This document shows positions 1 through 7,317 of a stretch of 43,618 nt of DNA, one piece after another. The notes beneath the pieces were generated by a model. It did not search any database and was not told the DNA's origin. It saw nothing but the letters and a program-made list of their open reading frames with translations. Numbering within the stretch: position 1 is the first letter of the stretch; every line of letters begins with the position of its first letter. The stretch comes from Bacteroidota bacterium (lineage in GTDB: Bacteria; Bacteroidota; Bacteroidia; Bacteroidales; F082): contig JAEWWJ010000080.1 of the NCBI GenBank assembly GCA_023396415.1, positions 1 to 43,618 of the forward strand, in the 5' to 3' direction. A program made the translations under genes and the position numbers.

Positions 1-802
1 GGTTTTCATTCGCGCTGCGCAAAGTCTGCGGATGGGTGAGGGCTTCAGAAACAAAATCCAATTCTTTTTGATTGACTTCCTTGTACGGAAGATAGGTAAG
101 TGCGGTAGAAAATGTAGTTTTTTCGCCAGGTGCAAGGGTGATAACCTCTTCATAAACAGCCGAATAAACGGTGTCGTGTGTAAAACTGAAATCAAACTTT
201 TCATCCTGCTGAAAGCTGATGAACAACCGGCCATTTGTGGTTTCTATTTCAAGTTTTTGATGTTGTTGATGGATGCTGAAAGGCGCAAATACCCGGCCTT
301 GCCAGATGGGCTTGATCGCGAGCTTTTGGTTGGAAGTATTTTTAACTTCTACCAAACTCAGGTGCGAACGATCGGAAATATAAAAAACGTCCATCTTAAC
401 CTCTACCTGTTCTGATTGAGCGCCAAACGCAAATAATCCCGGAAAGGAAGTAGAGTGAATGGCGGTAAAATCATGCAGCCGATCTTCAATTTCTATGTTA
501 AAATTGGTCAAATAGGGGGCTGCATATCTAAATTCTCCCAACAGATATGGACCGGTAACGCCCAATTGTTGATGCTCTTTTTCGGGCAGATGAATCCCGT
601 GCCAAGCACCTAAATCAGCAAAGGGAACAGCCTTGGCTTTGGGTGTTTCGGGCATAAAATGATAGTTGATCATTTCGGGAAAGGAGGCCTGTAGGCTTGT
701 TTTTTCCACTGCTTTGGGTGTGCATTGGGTAAACAAAAAGCAAAAACCAATACTTAGTATGAAGTAATTGATGATCTTTGATTTAAATATAATCAGTTTC
801 AT
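1..802 (-). CDS. GH63-like (YgjK-type) glucosidase lipoprotein, 5' part only
   Basis: About 267 residues are visible; the gene runs off the left edge, so the catalytic (alpha/alpha)6 barrel is not seen. The N-terminus has a basic start, a hydrophobic run and a Cys (LFTQC), which suggests a lipoprotein. The segment ADLGAWHGIHLPE at about residues 58-70 resembles the start of the N-terminal beta-sandwich of E. coli YgjK (DLGAWHGxxLP), a GH63 enzyme acting on Glc-alpha-1,3-Gal linkages. The rest of the visible part is beta-rich, as expected for that domain. It lies downstream of susD in the same direction, but a strong hairpin terminator and its own promoter-like element separate them. A role in trimming a glucose/galactose glycan at the cell surface or in the periplasm is inferred from the family and from the galactose genes nearby. 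GH37 or another six-hairpin glycosidase is the alternative. Confidence 0.72.
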   Translation of the reverse strand, partial: MKLIIFKSKIINYFILSIGFCFLFTQCTPKAVEKTSLQASFPEMINYHFMPETPKAKAVPFADLGAWHGIHLPEKEHQQLGVTGPYLLGEFRYAAPYLTNFNIEIEDRLHDFTAIHSTSFPGLFAFGAQSEQVEVKMDVFYISDRSHLSLVEVKNTSNQKLAIKPIWQGRVFAPFSIHQQHQKLEIETTNGRLFISFQQDEKFDFSFTHDTVYSAVYEEVITLAPGEKTTFSTALTYLPYKEVNQKELDFVSEALTHPQTLRSANEN

Positions 803-856
803 TTTTAAGGTGTTTTAAGCAAGGTTAATTTTACTTTTCAGTAGAAAATTATATTC

Positions 857-864
857 CAAATGTA
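857..864 (-). promoter_or_regulatory. Bacteroidota -7 promoter element for the GH63-like gene
   Basis: TACATTTG on the minus strand matches the Bacteroidota -7 consensus TAnnTTTG and is identical to the elements before susC and the regulator. It lies about 55 bases before the ATG at 802. No clear TTTG -33 box is visible at the usual distance. Confidence 0.4.
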
Positions 865-1067
865 GGATATTATTTTGGTAGCATAGATCGGTGTAGTTTC
901 CGGAATAGGTCGCTTTGACTACATTATTTATTTCCTGCTTCAATTCTAATATAAATTTGATTTTCTATTTGCAGTATTTGTTTTGAATATACATTTCATC
1001 ATCAATTTTCTTGGCGACAGAATTGCAGCCTATGCCGAGGGTCAGATTCATCTTGGTTTTTAGAAAA

Positions 1068-1102
1068 AATAACCGGAATGTTTAAGTCTAAACATTCCGG
1101 TT
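1068..1102 (-). terminator. Rho-independent terminator after susD
   Basis: A perfect 14-bp stem (AACCGGAATGTTTA and its complement) encloses a 4-base AGTC loop. On the minus strand it is followed by A then six T. It lies 58 bases beyond the susD stop. The plus strand lacks the T run, so it serves minus-strand transcription from susCD. Read-through may still supply the GH63-like gene. Confidence 0.8.
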
Positions 1103-1159
1103 TAAAAACCAAATCACTAACCAATTTGATTATTTAGTGAACCACAGATTCTCAACGTA

Positions 1160-2632
1160 TTACCACTGTTTCGATCTGTCTAAGTTAGGGTTCACCTCAT
1201 ATTCGATTTCCGGAATGGGATAATACAAATGACGCATATCGAAATTTGCAGCTCCGGGTTTGTTATTGTCAATTAAAACTTGTTTGATGTTGATCCATCC
1301 GGCTTCGTGCCATCTGACCAAATCGTACCAGCGGCGGCTCTCGAAACTGAGTTCAACAGCCCGTTCGTGCATGAGTTTTTCGCGGAAGCTTTCCTTGCTC
1401 AATCCCGAACCAATGGCTGGCATTAAGGCCCTCTGGCGAACTTGATTGATGTAAGGCAACGCGGCATCAGGACCACTGGTTTCGTTCACGGCTTCGGCCA
1501 ACATCAGTAGCACATCGGCATACCGCATCATGGGATAGTTATTTTCATTTCTGTTTCCTGCAACCCATTGATCTGTAGTGTGTTTTAGTATGAGGTTGTT
1601 GCCCGAACTCGACATATCGCTGTAATTTCCAAGAGGAGCAGCAAAATCGAGCGCGGGTGAAATCATTGATTTGTAATACCGTGGGTCGGTGCCGCCATCC
1701 AAAGCGGGTTCGCTTAGGTATTGGTTAAATATCCAGGTTGAAGCGTTGGATTCTTGCCAGCTGAGAAACTCAGCCTGTAAGATGTTGGTGGCATTCGTTT
1801 TCACGTTGTGCATTTGAATTTCCCATAGCGATTCCTGGTTGTTCTCGTTGGAACCGTCCCAGTTTTGGTTGAAATTTTCGATGGGCAACAGGCTGTAGCT
1901 GCCAAATTCGGCGTTTTCAATCCGTCCAAGGATGGTTGCTGCTTCGGAATACTTTTGTTGGTACAGATAAGCATAGCCCAGAAATGCAGCGGCTGCACCT
2001 TTGGTAACGCGTCCAACATCAGCACCGGCGCGGCTTGCAGGCAAATGGTCAACGGCATCTCTAAAATCGGATTCAATCAAAGCCCAGACAACAGAACGAT
2101 CGGCTTGTTTGGCATTGATCTCTTCTGTAGATTGTGGAGAGCGTTCGTAAAAGGGGATATGTTGGAAATTGCGCAGCAGTTTAAAGTATCCGAAAGCCCT
2201 GAAAAATTTGGCTTCGGCAACCATTTCTGTCTTCAAATTTTCATCCATCGTGCATAGCGGAATACCTTCGATGCTTTGGTTGGCACGGTTGACATACTGA
2301 TAGGCATTGTTGTAAAACTCCATGATTTCATACACTTCAGGCGTATTGATGTAATTGCTGATTTGATAGAAAACGGGATATTCGCCACCATAGAATAGGT
2401 CGTCGGCTTTCCAGTTTTCAGGTCCCCAACCAAATTCAAAAAATCCGTAACGGTATTGAAAGTTGAGGGGTGCATAGGTGGCGTAGATAGAGGCCAAAGC
2501 GTCGGTTTCGTTGCGCCAAAACTGATCGGCGGTGGGCTGATTCGGATTTTCTTTTGTCAGAAAATCTTTCTTGCAGGAGGTTAAAAAACCAACCAACAAC
2601 AAGGCAATGAGAATGATATTTTTTGCTTTCAT
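1160..2632 (-). CDS. susD: SusD/RagB-family nutrient-binding outer-membrane lipoprotein
   Basis: The 490-residue protein is the surface lipoprotein partner of SusC; it captures glycan and hands it to the TonB-dependent pore. The signal peptide ends in the lipobox LTSC with Cys20. The KKDFLTKENPNQPT segment just after it and the C-terminal part (NNYPMMRYADVLLMLAEA, then RRWYDLVRWHEAGW) are typical of SusD proteins, whose helical TPR-like core is about this length. It starts 24 bases after the susC stop, so the two are co-transcribed, and a strong terminator follows. The ligand cannot be read from the sequence; the linked beta-galactosidase, galactokinase and YgjK-like gene point to a galactose-containing oligosaccharide. 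The symbol is used for the family, not for the starch system. Confidence 0.95.
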   Translation of the reverse strand: MKAKNIILIALLLVGFLTSCKKDFLTKENPNQPTADQFWRNETDALASIYATYAPLNFQYRYGFFEFGWGPENWKADDLFYGGEYPVFYQISNYINTPEVYEIMEFYNNAYQYVNRANQSIEGIPLCTMDENLKTEMVAEAKFFRAFGYFKLLRNFQHIPFYERSPQSTEEINAKQADRSVVWALIESDFRDAVDHLPASRAGADVGRVTKGAAAAFLGYAYLYQQKYSEAATILGRIENAEFGSYSLLPIENFNQNWDGSNENNQESLWEIQMHNVKTNATNILQAEFLSWQESNASTWIFNQYLSEPALDGGTDPRYYKSMISPALDFAAPLGNYSDMSSSGNNLILKHTTDQWVAGNRNENNYPMMRYADVLLMLAEAVNETSGPDAALPYINQVRQRALMPAIGSGLSKESFREKLMHERAVELSFESRRWYDLVRWHEAGWINIKQVLIDNNKPGAANFDMRHLYYPIPEIEYEVNPNLDRSKQW

Positions 2633-2656
2633 AGCTTTATGTTTTTTTTGTGTTGA

Positions 2657-5600
2657 TTAGAATGTAAGGTCTAAACCAAAAATGAATGATTTGAAGAGTG
2701 GATATCTGCCCCAATCAACACCGCGATTAAGTACATCATCTCCAAACACTTCAGGGTCGTAGCCGCTATAGCTTGTGGCAGTAAAAAGATTGTTTCCGCC
2801 TACGTAAACACGCACTTTGTCGAAATGAAGGAACGACAGTGCGCTCTTGGGCAAGGTGTAACCAAGTTGCAAGGTGCGTAGTCTGAAATAGGAGCCATCT
2901 TCAATAAAGCGGTCGCTCACCCTGCGGTTTCCGTTCAAGTCTTCGCGGGTAGCCCGTGGAATGTTAGTGTTGGTGTTTTGTGGTGTCCAAGCATTCAAAG
3001 CGTCTTTTGAATAGTTCCAATAGTTGTCCAAACGTTCTGATCTGTATTTCAAACCGTTGAAAATTTCATTGCCTTGAACGCCATAGAATAAAGCATACAT
3101 ATCAAAGCCTTTGTATTCTAAACGGAGGTTGAGCGAGTAGGTGAAATCGGGAATGGGCGAACCGGCATTTGTACGGTCTTTGTCATCCAAAACGCCGTTG
3201 CCGTCCACATCAATAAAACGCAGATCGCCGGGAGCGGCATTGGGTTGCAGAGGTGTGAAGGCGCCACTTTCGTCGGTGCTGCCTTGTTTGTTCCACTCAT
3301 CAATTTCGGCTTGATTTTGGAAGATACCATTGGTTTTCCAAACGTAAAACTCTGAAATGCTTTCTCCAATGGCGGTTCGGGTTACGCTACCTGAGTTCCA
3401 GTCAACGTCAGTTCCCCAAATGGGCTCGGTTCGGGTTCCTAATGAAACCACTTTGTTTTTGTAGGTGGTAAAATTACCGCCAACGCTGTATTTGAAATCG
3501 CCGACTTTTTCGCGCCATTCGGCTGAAAGTTCAAATCCGTTGTTGTCAACTGTTGCGGCATTCATAATCTGACTTGTGGCACCGCCATACGAAAGGGGAA
3601 GGTTCACTTCAACAAGGATGTCTTTGGTGGTTTTTTGGAAATAATCGGCAGTAAACAACAAACGGTCGTTCCACATCCTCAGGTCAATCCCGAAGTTGGA
3701 AGTGGTGGTGGTTTCCCATTTGATGTTTTTGTTGGCGAGGTTAAATCCTGTCATACCCGTCACCAATTCGTTCATTCCGTTTACGTAAAAGAAACCACTC
3801 GTAATGCCTTGGATGTACAAATAGGAAGGAATTCTGTCGTTCCCCAACTGGCCATAAGAAGCCCTGAGTTTGAGGTCGGAGATGAGCGGAATATTGAAGA
3901 ATGACTCTTGCGAAATATTCCAAGCTAATGAAACGGAAGGGAAGAAGCCGTATTTGTTTTCGCTACCGAAGTTGGATGAACCATCGCGGCGGAAACTGGT
4001 TTGGAGGTGATATTTTCCGTCGAGGCTGTAGTTGATACGTCCGAAGGTGGAGGCCATTGTTTTTTCAAGGCCGTTGGAAGCCACTTCTTTAAGTTGTGTG
4101 GCGAGGTCCAAAACAGGAAGTTCGTTGTAAGGAATATCTTCGCCTTTGGCACCCAAAAGTCTGAATTTATTTTGCTCGGCGCTGTAGCCTAAAAGTGCAT
4201 CCACTTGGTGGCGACTGCCGAACAATTTGCTGTAGGTCAACAAGTTTTCAGCAATCCATTCTGTTGATCTGGTGCGTGTTTCGTTGAGGTAATTCTGATC
4301 GCTGAAATCTTGTGGAGAAACGTAATACGTTGGGGTGAAATTGAAATTGTAGTGGTTGTCGCTTTGGAAACCAATGTTGAATTTGTATTTCAAGTTTTTG
4401 GTGAATGAAACTTCTGCGTTGCCATTCACGCTGAGGTATTCATTGCTGAAATCAGTGGTAGGCAGCAAGGCTCTGGCCACAGGATTGGCCCTGATGCCTT
4501 CGGGCATATCATTGATATATCCGCCATAACCACCGTCGTTGTTGGGATTGTAAATCTGCACATGCGGGATGGCTGAAACAACGTCGTACATCTGGCCATA
4601 GCCAACAGAGTTGAACGAAGAGCCATCACGTTTGGTGTAGGAAATGGATTGTCCGAGTTTCAGCCAGTTTTTGGTGAGGTCGGAGGTGAAACGGAAGCCG
4701 CCTTTTTTGAATCCTGAGCCAATCAAAGTTCCTTTTTGATCGGTATAATTGCCCGAAAGGCTCATATTGGAGTTTTTGCCGCCGCCGGTGATCAAAATGG
4801 AATGTTGTTGTGCTCCTGTGTTGCGGAACATTTCGTCCTGCCAGTTGGTGTTGGCATACACGGGAACGCCGTTTTCTTTGCGGTCGTAGTTGAAGGCGTA
4901 GTCATCGGCTGCAAAGCGGATGCCGTTAAATTCGCCTATGGGCAAACCGTTTTGTTGGGCCAAAAGGATGGCTTCGGGGCTGGTTTTGCTGGGGTCGGTG
5001 GAGGCTACCATCGAGTAAATTTCTTTGTATTGGGCGGCATCGGCAACTTCATAAAAATGATCTACCGATTGCAAGGTGTAGTTCATACTGTAAGAAACTT
5101 TGAAATCTTTGTCTCTTTCACCGCGTTTTGTTTGAACCAGAATCACACCACCGGCAGCTTTTGTTCCGTAAATGGCTGATGCTGCGGCGTCTTTGAGAAT
5201 AGAGATGCTTTCAATTTCTTCTTGGGATAGATTGCTCAACGATCCGGGAACACCGTCAATCAAAACCAAAGGTTGGTTTTCTCCAAGAGTGGTTACACCC
5301 CTGATGTTGATGGTGGCTTCGGTGCCGGGTTCGCCGCTCACATTGGTAACGGTTACACCGCTGGCAAGGCCTTGCAGCGATTGGATAGGGTCGGCAGCTT
5401 TGGTTTTACTGAGGTCGTCCATGTTTACGGTTGAAACACTTCCCGAAACATCACTTTTCTTTTGCAAGCCATAGCCAACCACCACAAATTCGTCCAACAT
5501 AAGGGCATCGGCAGCTAGCTTCACGTTGAGCACGGTGCTTCCGGTTACAATATGTTCTTGTGATTTGGTTCCAACAAAGGAGAAAACGAGCACGTCGCCC

Positions 5601-5875
5601 TTTTGGGCTTCGATGCTGTATTTGCCGTCGAAATCGGAAACAGTGCCGGTGGTAGTACCTTTGATGAAGATGTTGGCACCGATGATCGTTTCCTGGGTTT
5701 CAGCAAAGACTACAGTTCCGGTAATTTTTTCGCCTCCGGTCTGTCCAAAAGCGTCTTCCGTAAAAGCAAGCCCTGAGGTCATCGCGAAAAGGAGCAGGGA
5801 GAATATCCATACCCAACTTTTTTGATGAAATGCTTGCATTTGCGGTGCAAGGTTTGAGTTTTTTTGTAATTCCAT
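2657..5875 (-). CDS. susC: SusC/RagA-family TonB-linked outer-membrane transporter
   Basis: The 1072-residue protein imports oligosaccharide across the outer membrane with energy from TonB-ExbBD. In order: a signal peptide with an unusually long N-terminal part (hydrophobic core about residues 21-36), a carboxypeptidase-D-regulatory-like domain (about 50-120, ITGTVVFAE to VLNVKL), a TonB box (LDEFVVVGYG, about 128-136), a plug domain (about 140-250, with QSLQGLASGV and ILKDAAASAIYG), then the 22-strand barrel ending in F. The length is normal for the family. A start at Met13 (MQAFHQ) would give a more ordinary signal peptide; I kept the upstream ATG because the promoter-like TACATTTG at 5909-5916 leaves only a short leader. 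It is first in the susCD operon and divergent from the regulator gene, with the putative operator just upstream. Confidence 0.96.
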   Translation of the reverse strand: MELQKNSNLAPQMQAFHQKSWVWIFSLLLFAMTSGLAFTEDAFGQTGGEKITGTVVFAETQETIIGANIFIKGTTTGTVSDFDGKYSIEAQKGDVLVFSFVGTKSQEHIVTGSTVLNVKLAADALMLDEFVVVGYGLQKKSDVSGSVSTVNMDDLSKTKAADPIQSLQGLASGVTVTNVSGEPGTEATINIRGVTTLGENQPLVLIDGVPGSLSNLSQEEIESISILKDAAASAIYGTKAAGGVILVQTKRGERDKDFKVSYSMNYTLQSVDHFYEVADAAQYKEIYSMVASTDPSKTSPEAILLAQQNGLPIGEFNGIRFAADDYAFNYDRKENGVPVYANTNWQDEMFRNTGAQQHSILITGGGKNSNMSLSGNYTDQKGTLIGSGFKKGGFRFTSDLTKNWLKLGQSISYTKRDGSSFNSVGYGQMYDVVSAIPHVQIYNPNNDGGYGGYINDMPEGIRANPVARALLPTTDFSNEYLSVNGNAEVSFTKNLKYKFNIGFQSDNHYNFNFTPTYYVSPQDFSDQNYLNETRTRSTEWIAENLLTYSKLFGSRHQVDALLGYSAEQNKFRLLGAKGEDIPYNELPVLDLATQLKEVASNGLEKTMASTFGRINYSLDGKYHLQTSFRRDGSSNFGSENKYGFFPSVSLAWNISQESFFNIPLISDLKLRASYGQLGNDRIPSYLYIQGITSGFFYVNGMNELVTGMTGFNLANKNIKWETTTTSNFGIDLRMWNDRLLFTADYFQKTTKDILVEVNLPLSYGGATSQIMNAATVDNNGFELSAEWREKVGDFKYSVGGNFTTYKNKVVSLGTRTEPIWGTDVDWNSGSVTRTAIGESISEFYVWKTNGIFQNQAEIDEWNKQGSTDESGAFTPLQPNAAPGDLRFIDVDGNGVLDDKDRTNAGSPIPDFTYSLNLRLEYKGFDMYALFYGVQGNEIFNGLKYRSERLDNYWNYSKDALNAWTPQNTNTNIPRATREDLNGNRRVSDRFIEDGSYFRLRTLQLGYTLPKSALSFLHFDKVRVYVGGNNLFTATSYSGYDPEVFGDDVLNRGVDWGRYPLFKSFIFGLDLTF

Positions 5876-5908
5876 TGTGATTTAGGTTTAGGTTAAAACT
5901 AACAGGAG

Positions 5909-5916
5909 CAAATGTA
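5909..5916 (-). promoter_or_regulatory. -7 promoter element of susCD
   Basis: TACATTTG on the minus strand fits TAnnTTTG. It predicts a start of transcription near 5902 and a leader of about 27 bases. There is no TTTG -33 box; the operator-like repeat occupies that place, which suggests dependence on an activator. Confidence 0.6.
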
Positions 5917-5931
5917 GAACTATTTCATACA

Positions 5932-5949
5932 TACTGGTACGTACTGGTA
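5932..5949 (-). promoter_or_regulatory. Putative operator upstream of susC
   Basis: The minus strand reads TACCAGTACGTACCAGTA: two exact copies of TACCAGTA at a 10-bp period, one turn of the helix. A near copy (15 of 18 bases) lies in front of the regulator gene at 6264-6281. Relative to the predicted start it covers about -30 to -47, a usual place for an activator site. Binding by the neighbouring GntR-type protein is inferred. Confidence 0.6.
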
Positions 5950-6080
5950 GGTTTTTGTGAAAAAAACGTTATATTTATTTAACATATGTTTGTAAGTATC
6001 ACAAAATGAAGTATTTCAACAATGTTTTTTGTTGCGGAGATTTGGGTTAGTAAGGAATGCTCATCAAAACGAGGTACTTC

Positions 6081-6098
6081 CACCTATAATAATAGGTG
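6081..6098. repeat. Inverted repeat in the susC/regulator intergenic region
   Basis: CACCTAT and ATAGGTG form a perfect 7-bp inverted repeat with an AATA spacer. It is not near a predicted -7 element, so it could be a second protein-binding site or a small hairpin; nothing shows which. Confidence 0.35.
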
Positions 6099-6253
6099 TT
6101 ACTTTTCTTGATTCAAACGGTTGATAGTCTTTGTTTAACCTTTTGTTCTGCAAAAATGCTTCAGCTGAAGGGCTGAAAACCTGCTGAAAAAAAATATTGT
6201 TAGAAATATTTCTCGAAAACCTGATTTTTTGATGCTGTTTGTAAATAATGCTT

Positions 6254-6261
6254 TACATTTG
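6254..6261 (+). promoter_or_regulatory. -7 promoter element of the regulator/beta-galactosidase genes
   Basis: TACATTTG fits the consensus. A TTTG at 6228-6231 lies 22 bases upstream, slightly more than the usual spacing. The predicted start of transcription is near 6268, about 28 bases before the ATG at 6296. Confidence 0.6.
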
Positions 6262-6263
6262 CA

Positions 6264-6281
6264 TACCAGTACAGAACAGTA
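6264..6281 (+). promoter_or_regulatory. Putative autoregulatory operator of the GntR-type regulator
   Basis: TACCAGTACAGAACAGTA shares 15 of 18 bases with the double repeat before susC. It directly follows the -7 element and covers about -4 to +14, a position that would block initiation. This fits repression of the regulator and downstream genes by the regulator itself (inference). Confidence 0.55.
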
Positions 6282-6295
6282 GATCCAATAATATT

Positions 6296-7300
6296 ATGGA
6301 AAACGATCTTATTACCGTCCGCTCCGATTCATCAGAAACCAAATACAAGCAAATTGTCCATTCCATGCTCAAGTCTATCCAAGAGGGCAGGCTCAAGGTG
6401 GGGGATAAAATTCCCAGCATCAACGAGGTGTGCAAGGAATGGAGCTTGTCGCGCGACACAGTTTTAATTGCCTACAACGAACTCAAATCCAAGGGTATCA
6501 TATCATCAAAACCCGGAAAAGGTTATTATGTTGAAACTACTAATGTGGAGATTCAACAGAAGGTTTTTTTGCTTTTTGATGAGTTCAACGCCTTTAAAGA
6601 AGATTTATATACCGCCTTTCAAAAAGCAATGGGTGGTAATGTGTTGATTGATATCTATTTCCATCATTTTAACCGCAAAGTTTTCGATACGCTCATTGCC
6701 GAAAATAATGGACTTTACACGGCTTACGTCATCATGCCGGCCAAGTTTACGGGAACCGATCAAATTTTAAGTCAAATCAGCGGTAAGGTCATCATCCTCG
6801 ATCAGTTGCCCACTGACATCACCAACGAATATCCGGCGATCTATCAAAATTTTACGAAAGACACCTACAACGCTTTGATGTCGGGTCGCCATTTGCTGGC
6901 CAAATACCGCAAACTCATCATGGTATATCCCGGTGGTAAAGAGCCTGAGGGTCAGTTTAAAGGATTTTTGCAATACTGCGAAGAAACTGCTACTTCTTTT
7001 GAATTGATCAGCGATTTGCAAGACCGGCAGATCGCCAAAGGCGAAGCTTACATTGCCATTTGGGAACGCGATTTGGTGAAGTTGGTATTAGATGCCCAAG
7101 ACAACAATCTTGAAATCGGAACAGAAATCGGCATCATTTCGTACAACGACACCGCCTTGAAACAGATTGCCGCCAATGGCATCACGACCATTTCGACAAA
7201 TTTTAAAGATATGGGACAAAAATTGGCAGAGCTGCTGCTTTCAAAGAAAAATATTCAAATTGAGAATCCTTCTTCTCTCATCATCAGGAAATCATTATAG
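6296..7300 (+). CDS. GntR-type HTH / LacI-like sensor transcriptional regulator
   Basis: The 334-residue protein has a winged helix-turn-helix of the GntR family at about residues 15-80 (YKQIVHSMLKSIQEGRLKVG, IPSINEVCKEWSLSRDTV, GKGYYVE). It continues into a sugar-binding periplasmic-protein-like sensor (about 88-334) that ends in the LacI-style tail SSLIIRKSL. This layout is that of AraR-like sugar regulators. The frame is open up to 6248, but the ATG at 6296 is preferred because the promoter and operator lie inside the extra 16 codons. It is divergent from susC and 17 bases before the beta-galactosidase gene, so it probably controls the whole galactoside locus in response to a sugar or sugar phosphate. 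The effector is not known. Confidence 0.9.
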   Translation: MENDLITVRSDSSETKYKQIVHSMLKSIQEGRLKVGDKIPSINEVCKEWSLSRDTVLIAYNELKSKGIISSKPGKGYYVETTNVEIQQKVFLLFDEFNAFKEDLYTAFQKAMGGNVLIDIYFHHFNRKVFDTLIAENNGLYTAYVIMPAKFTGTDQILSQISGKVIILDQLPTDITNEYPAIYQNFTKDTYNALMSGRHLLAKYRKLIMVYPGGKEPEGQFKGFLQYCEETATSFELISDLQDRQIAKGEAYIAIWERDLVKLVLDAQDNNLEIGTEIGIISYNDTALKQIAANGITTISTNFKDMGQKLAELLLSKKNIQIENPSSLIIRKSL

Positions 7301-7317
7301 ACCTAAAAACTGTCATC

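Larger units (their letters stand above)
803..1159. other. Intergenic region between susD and the GH63-like gene
   Basis: This 357-base stretch has no convincing gene on either strand. It holds the perfect 14-bp stem terminator at 1071-1102 and a TACATTTG promoter element at 857-864 on the minus strand. No copy of the TACCAGTA operator found at susC and at the regulator is visible here. Confidence 0.7.
5876..6295. other. Divergent regulatory region between susC and the regulator
   Basis: This 420-base region has no gene. It holds a -7 element for susC (5909-5916), the operator-like double repeat (5932-5949), an inverted repeat (6081-6098), a 12-bp palindrome CTTCAGCTGAAG (6159-6170) and, near the right end, the regulator's own promoter (6254-6261) and operator-like repeat (6264-6281). 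Confidence 0.75.

Noticed and set aside
4736..5474. Long open frames on the plus strand inside susC
   Set aside because: They are antisense shadows of a clear SusC coding region and resemble no protein.
6248..6295. Upstream start of the regulator at 6248
   Set aside because: The promoter element and operator-like repeat fall inside these 16 codons, so the ATG at 6296 fits better.
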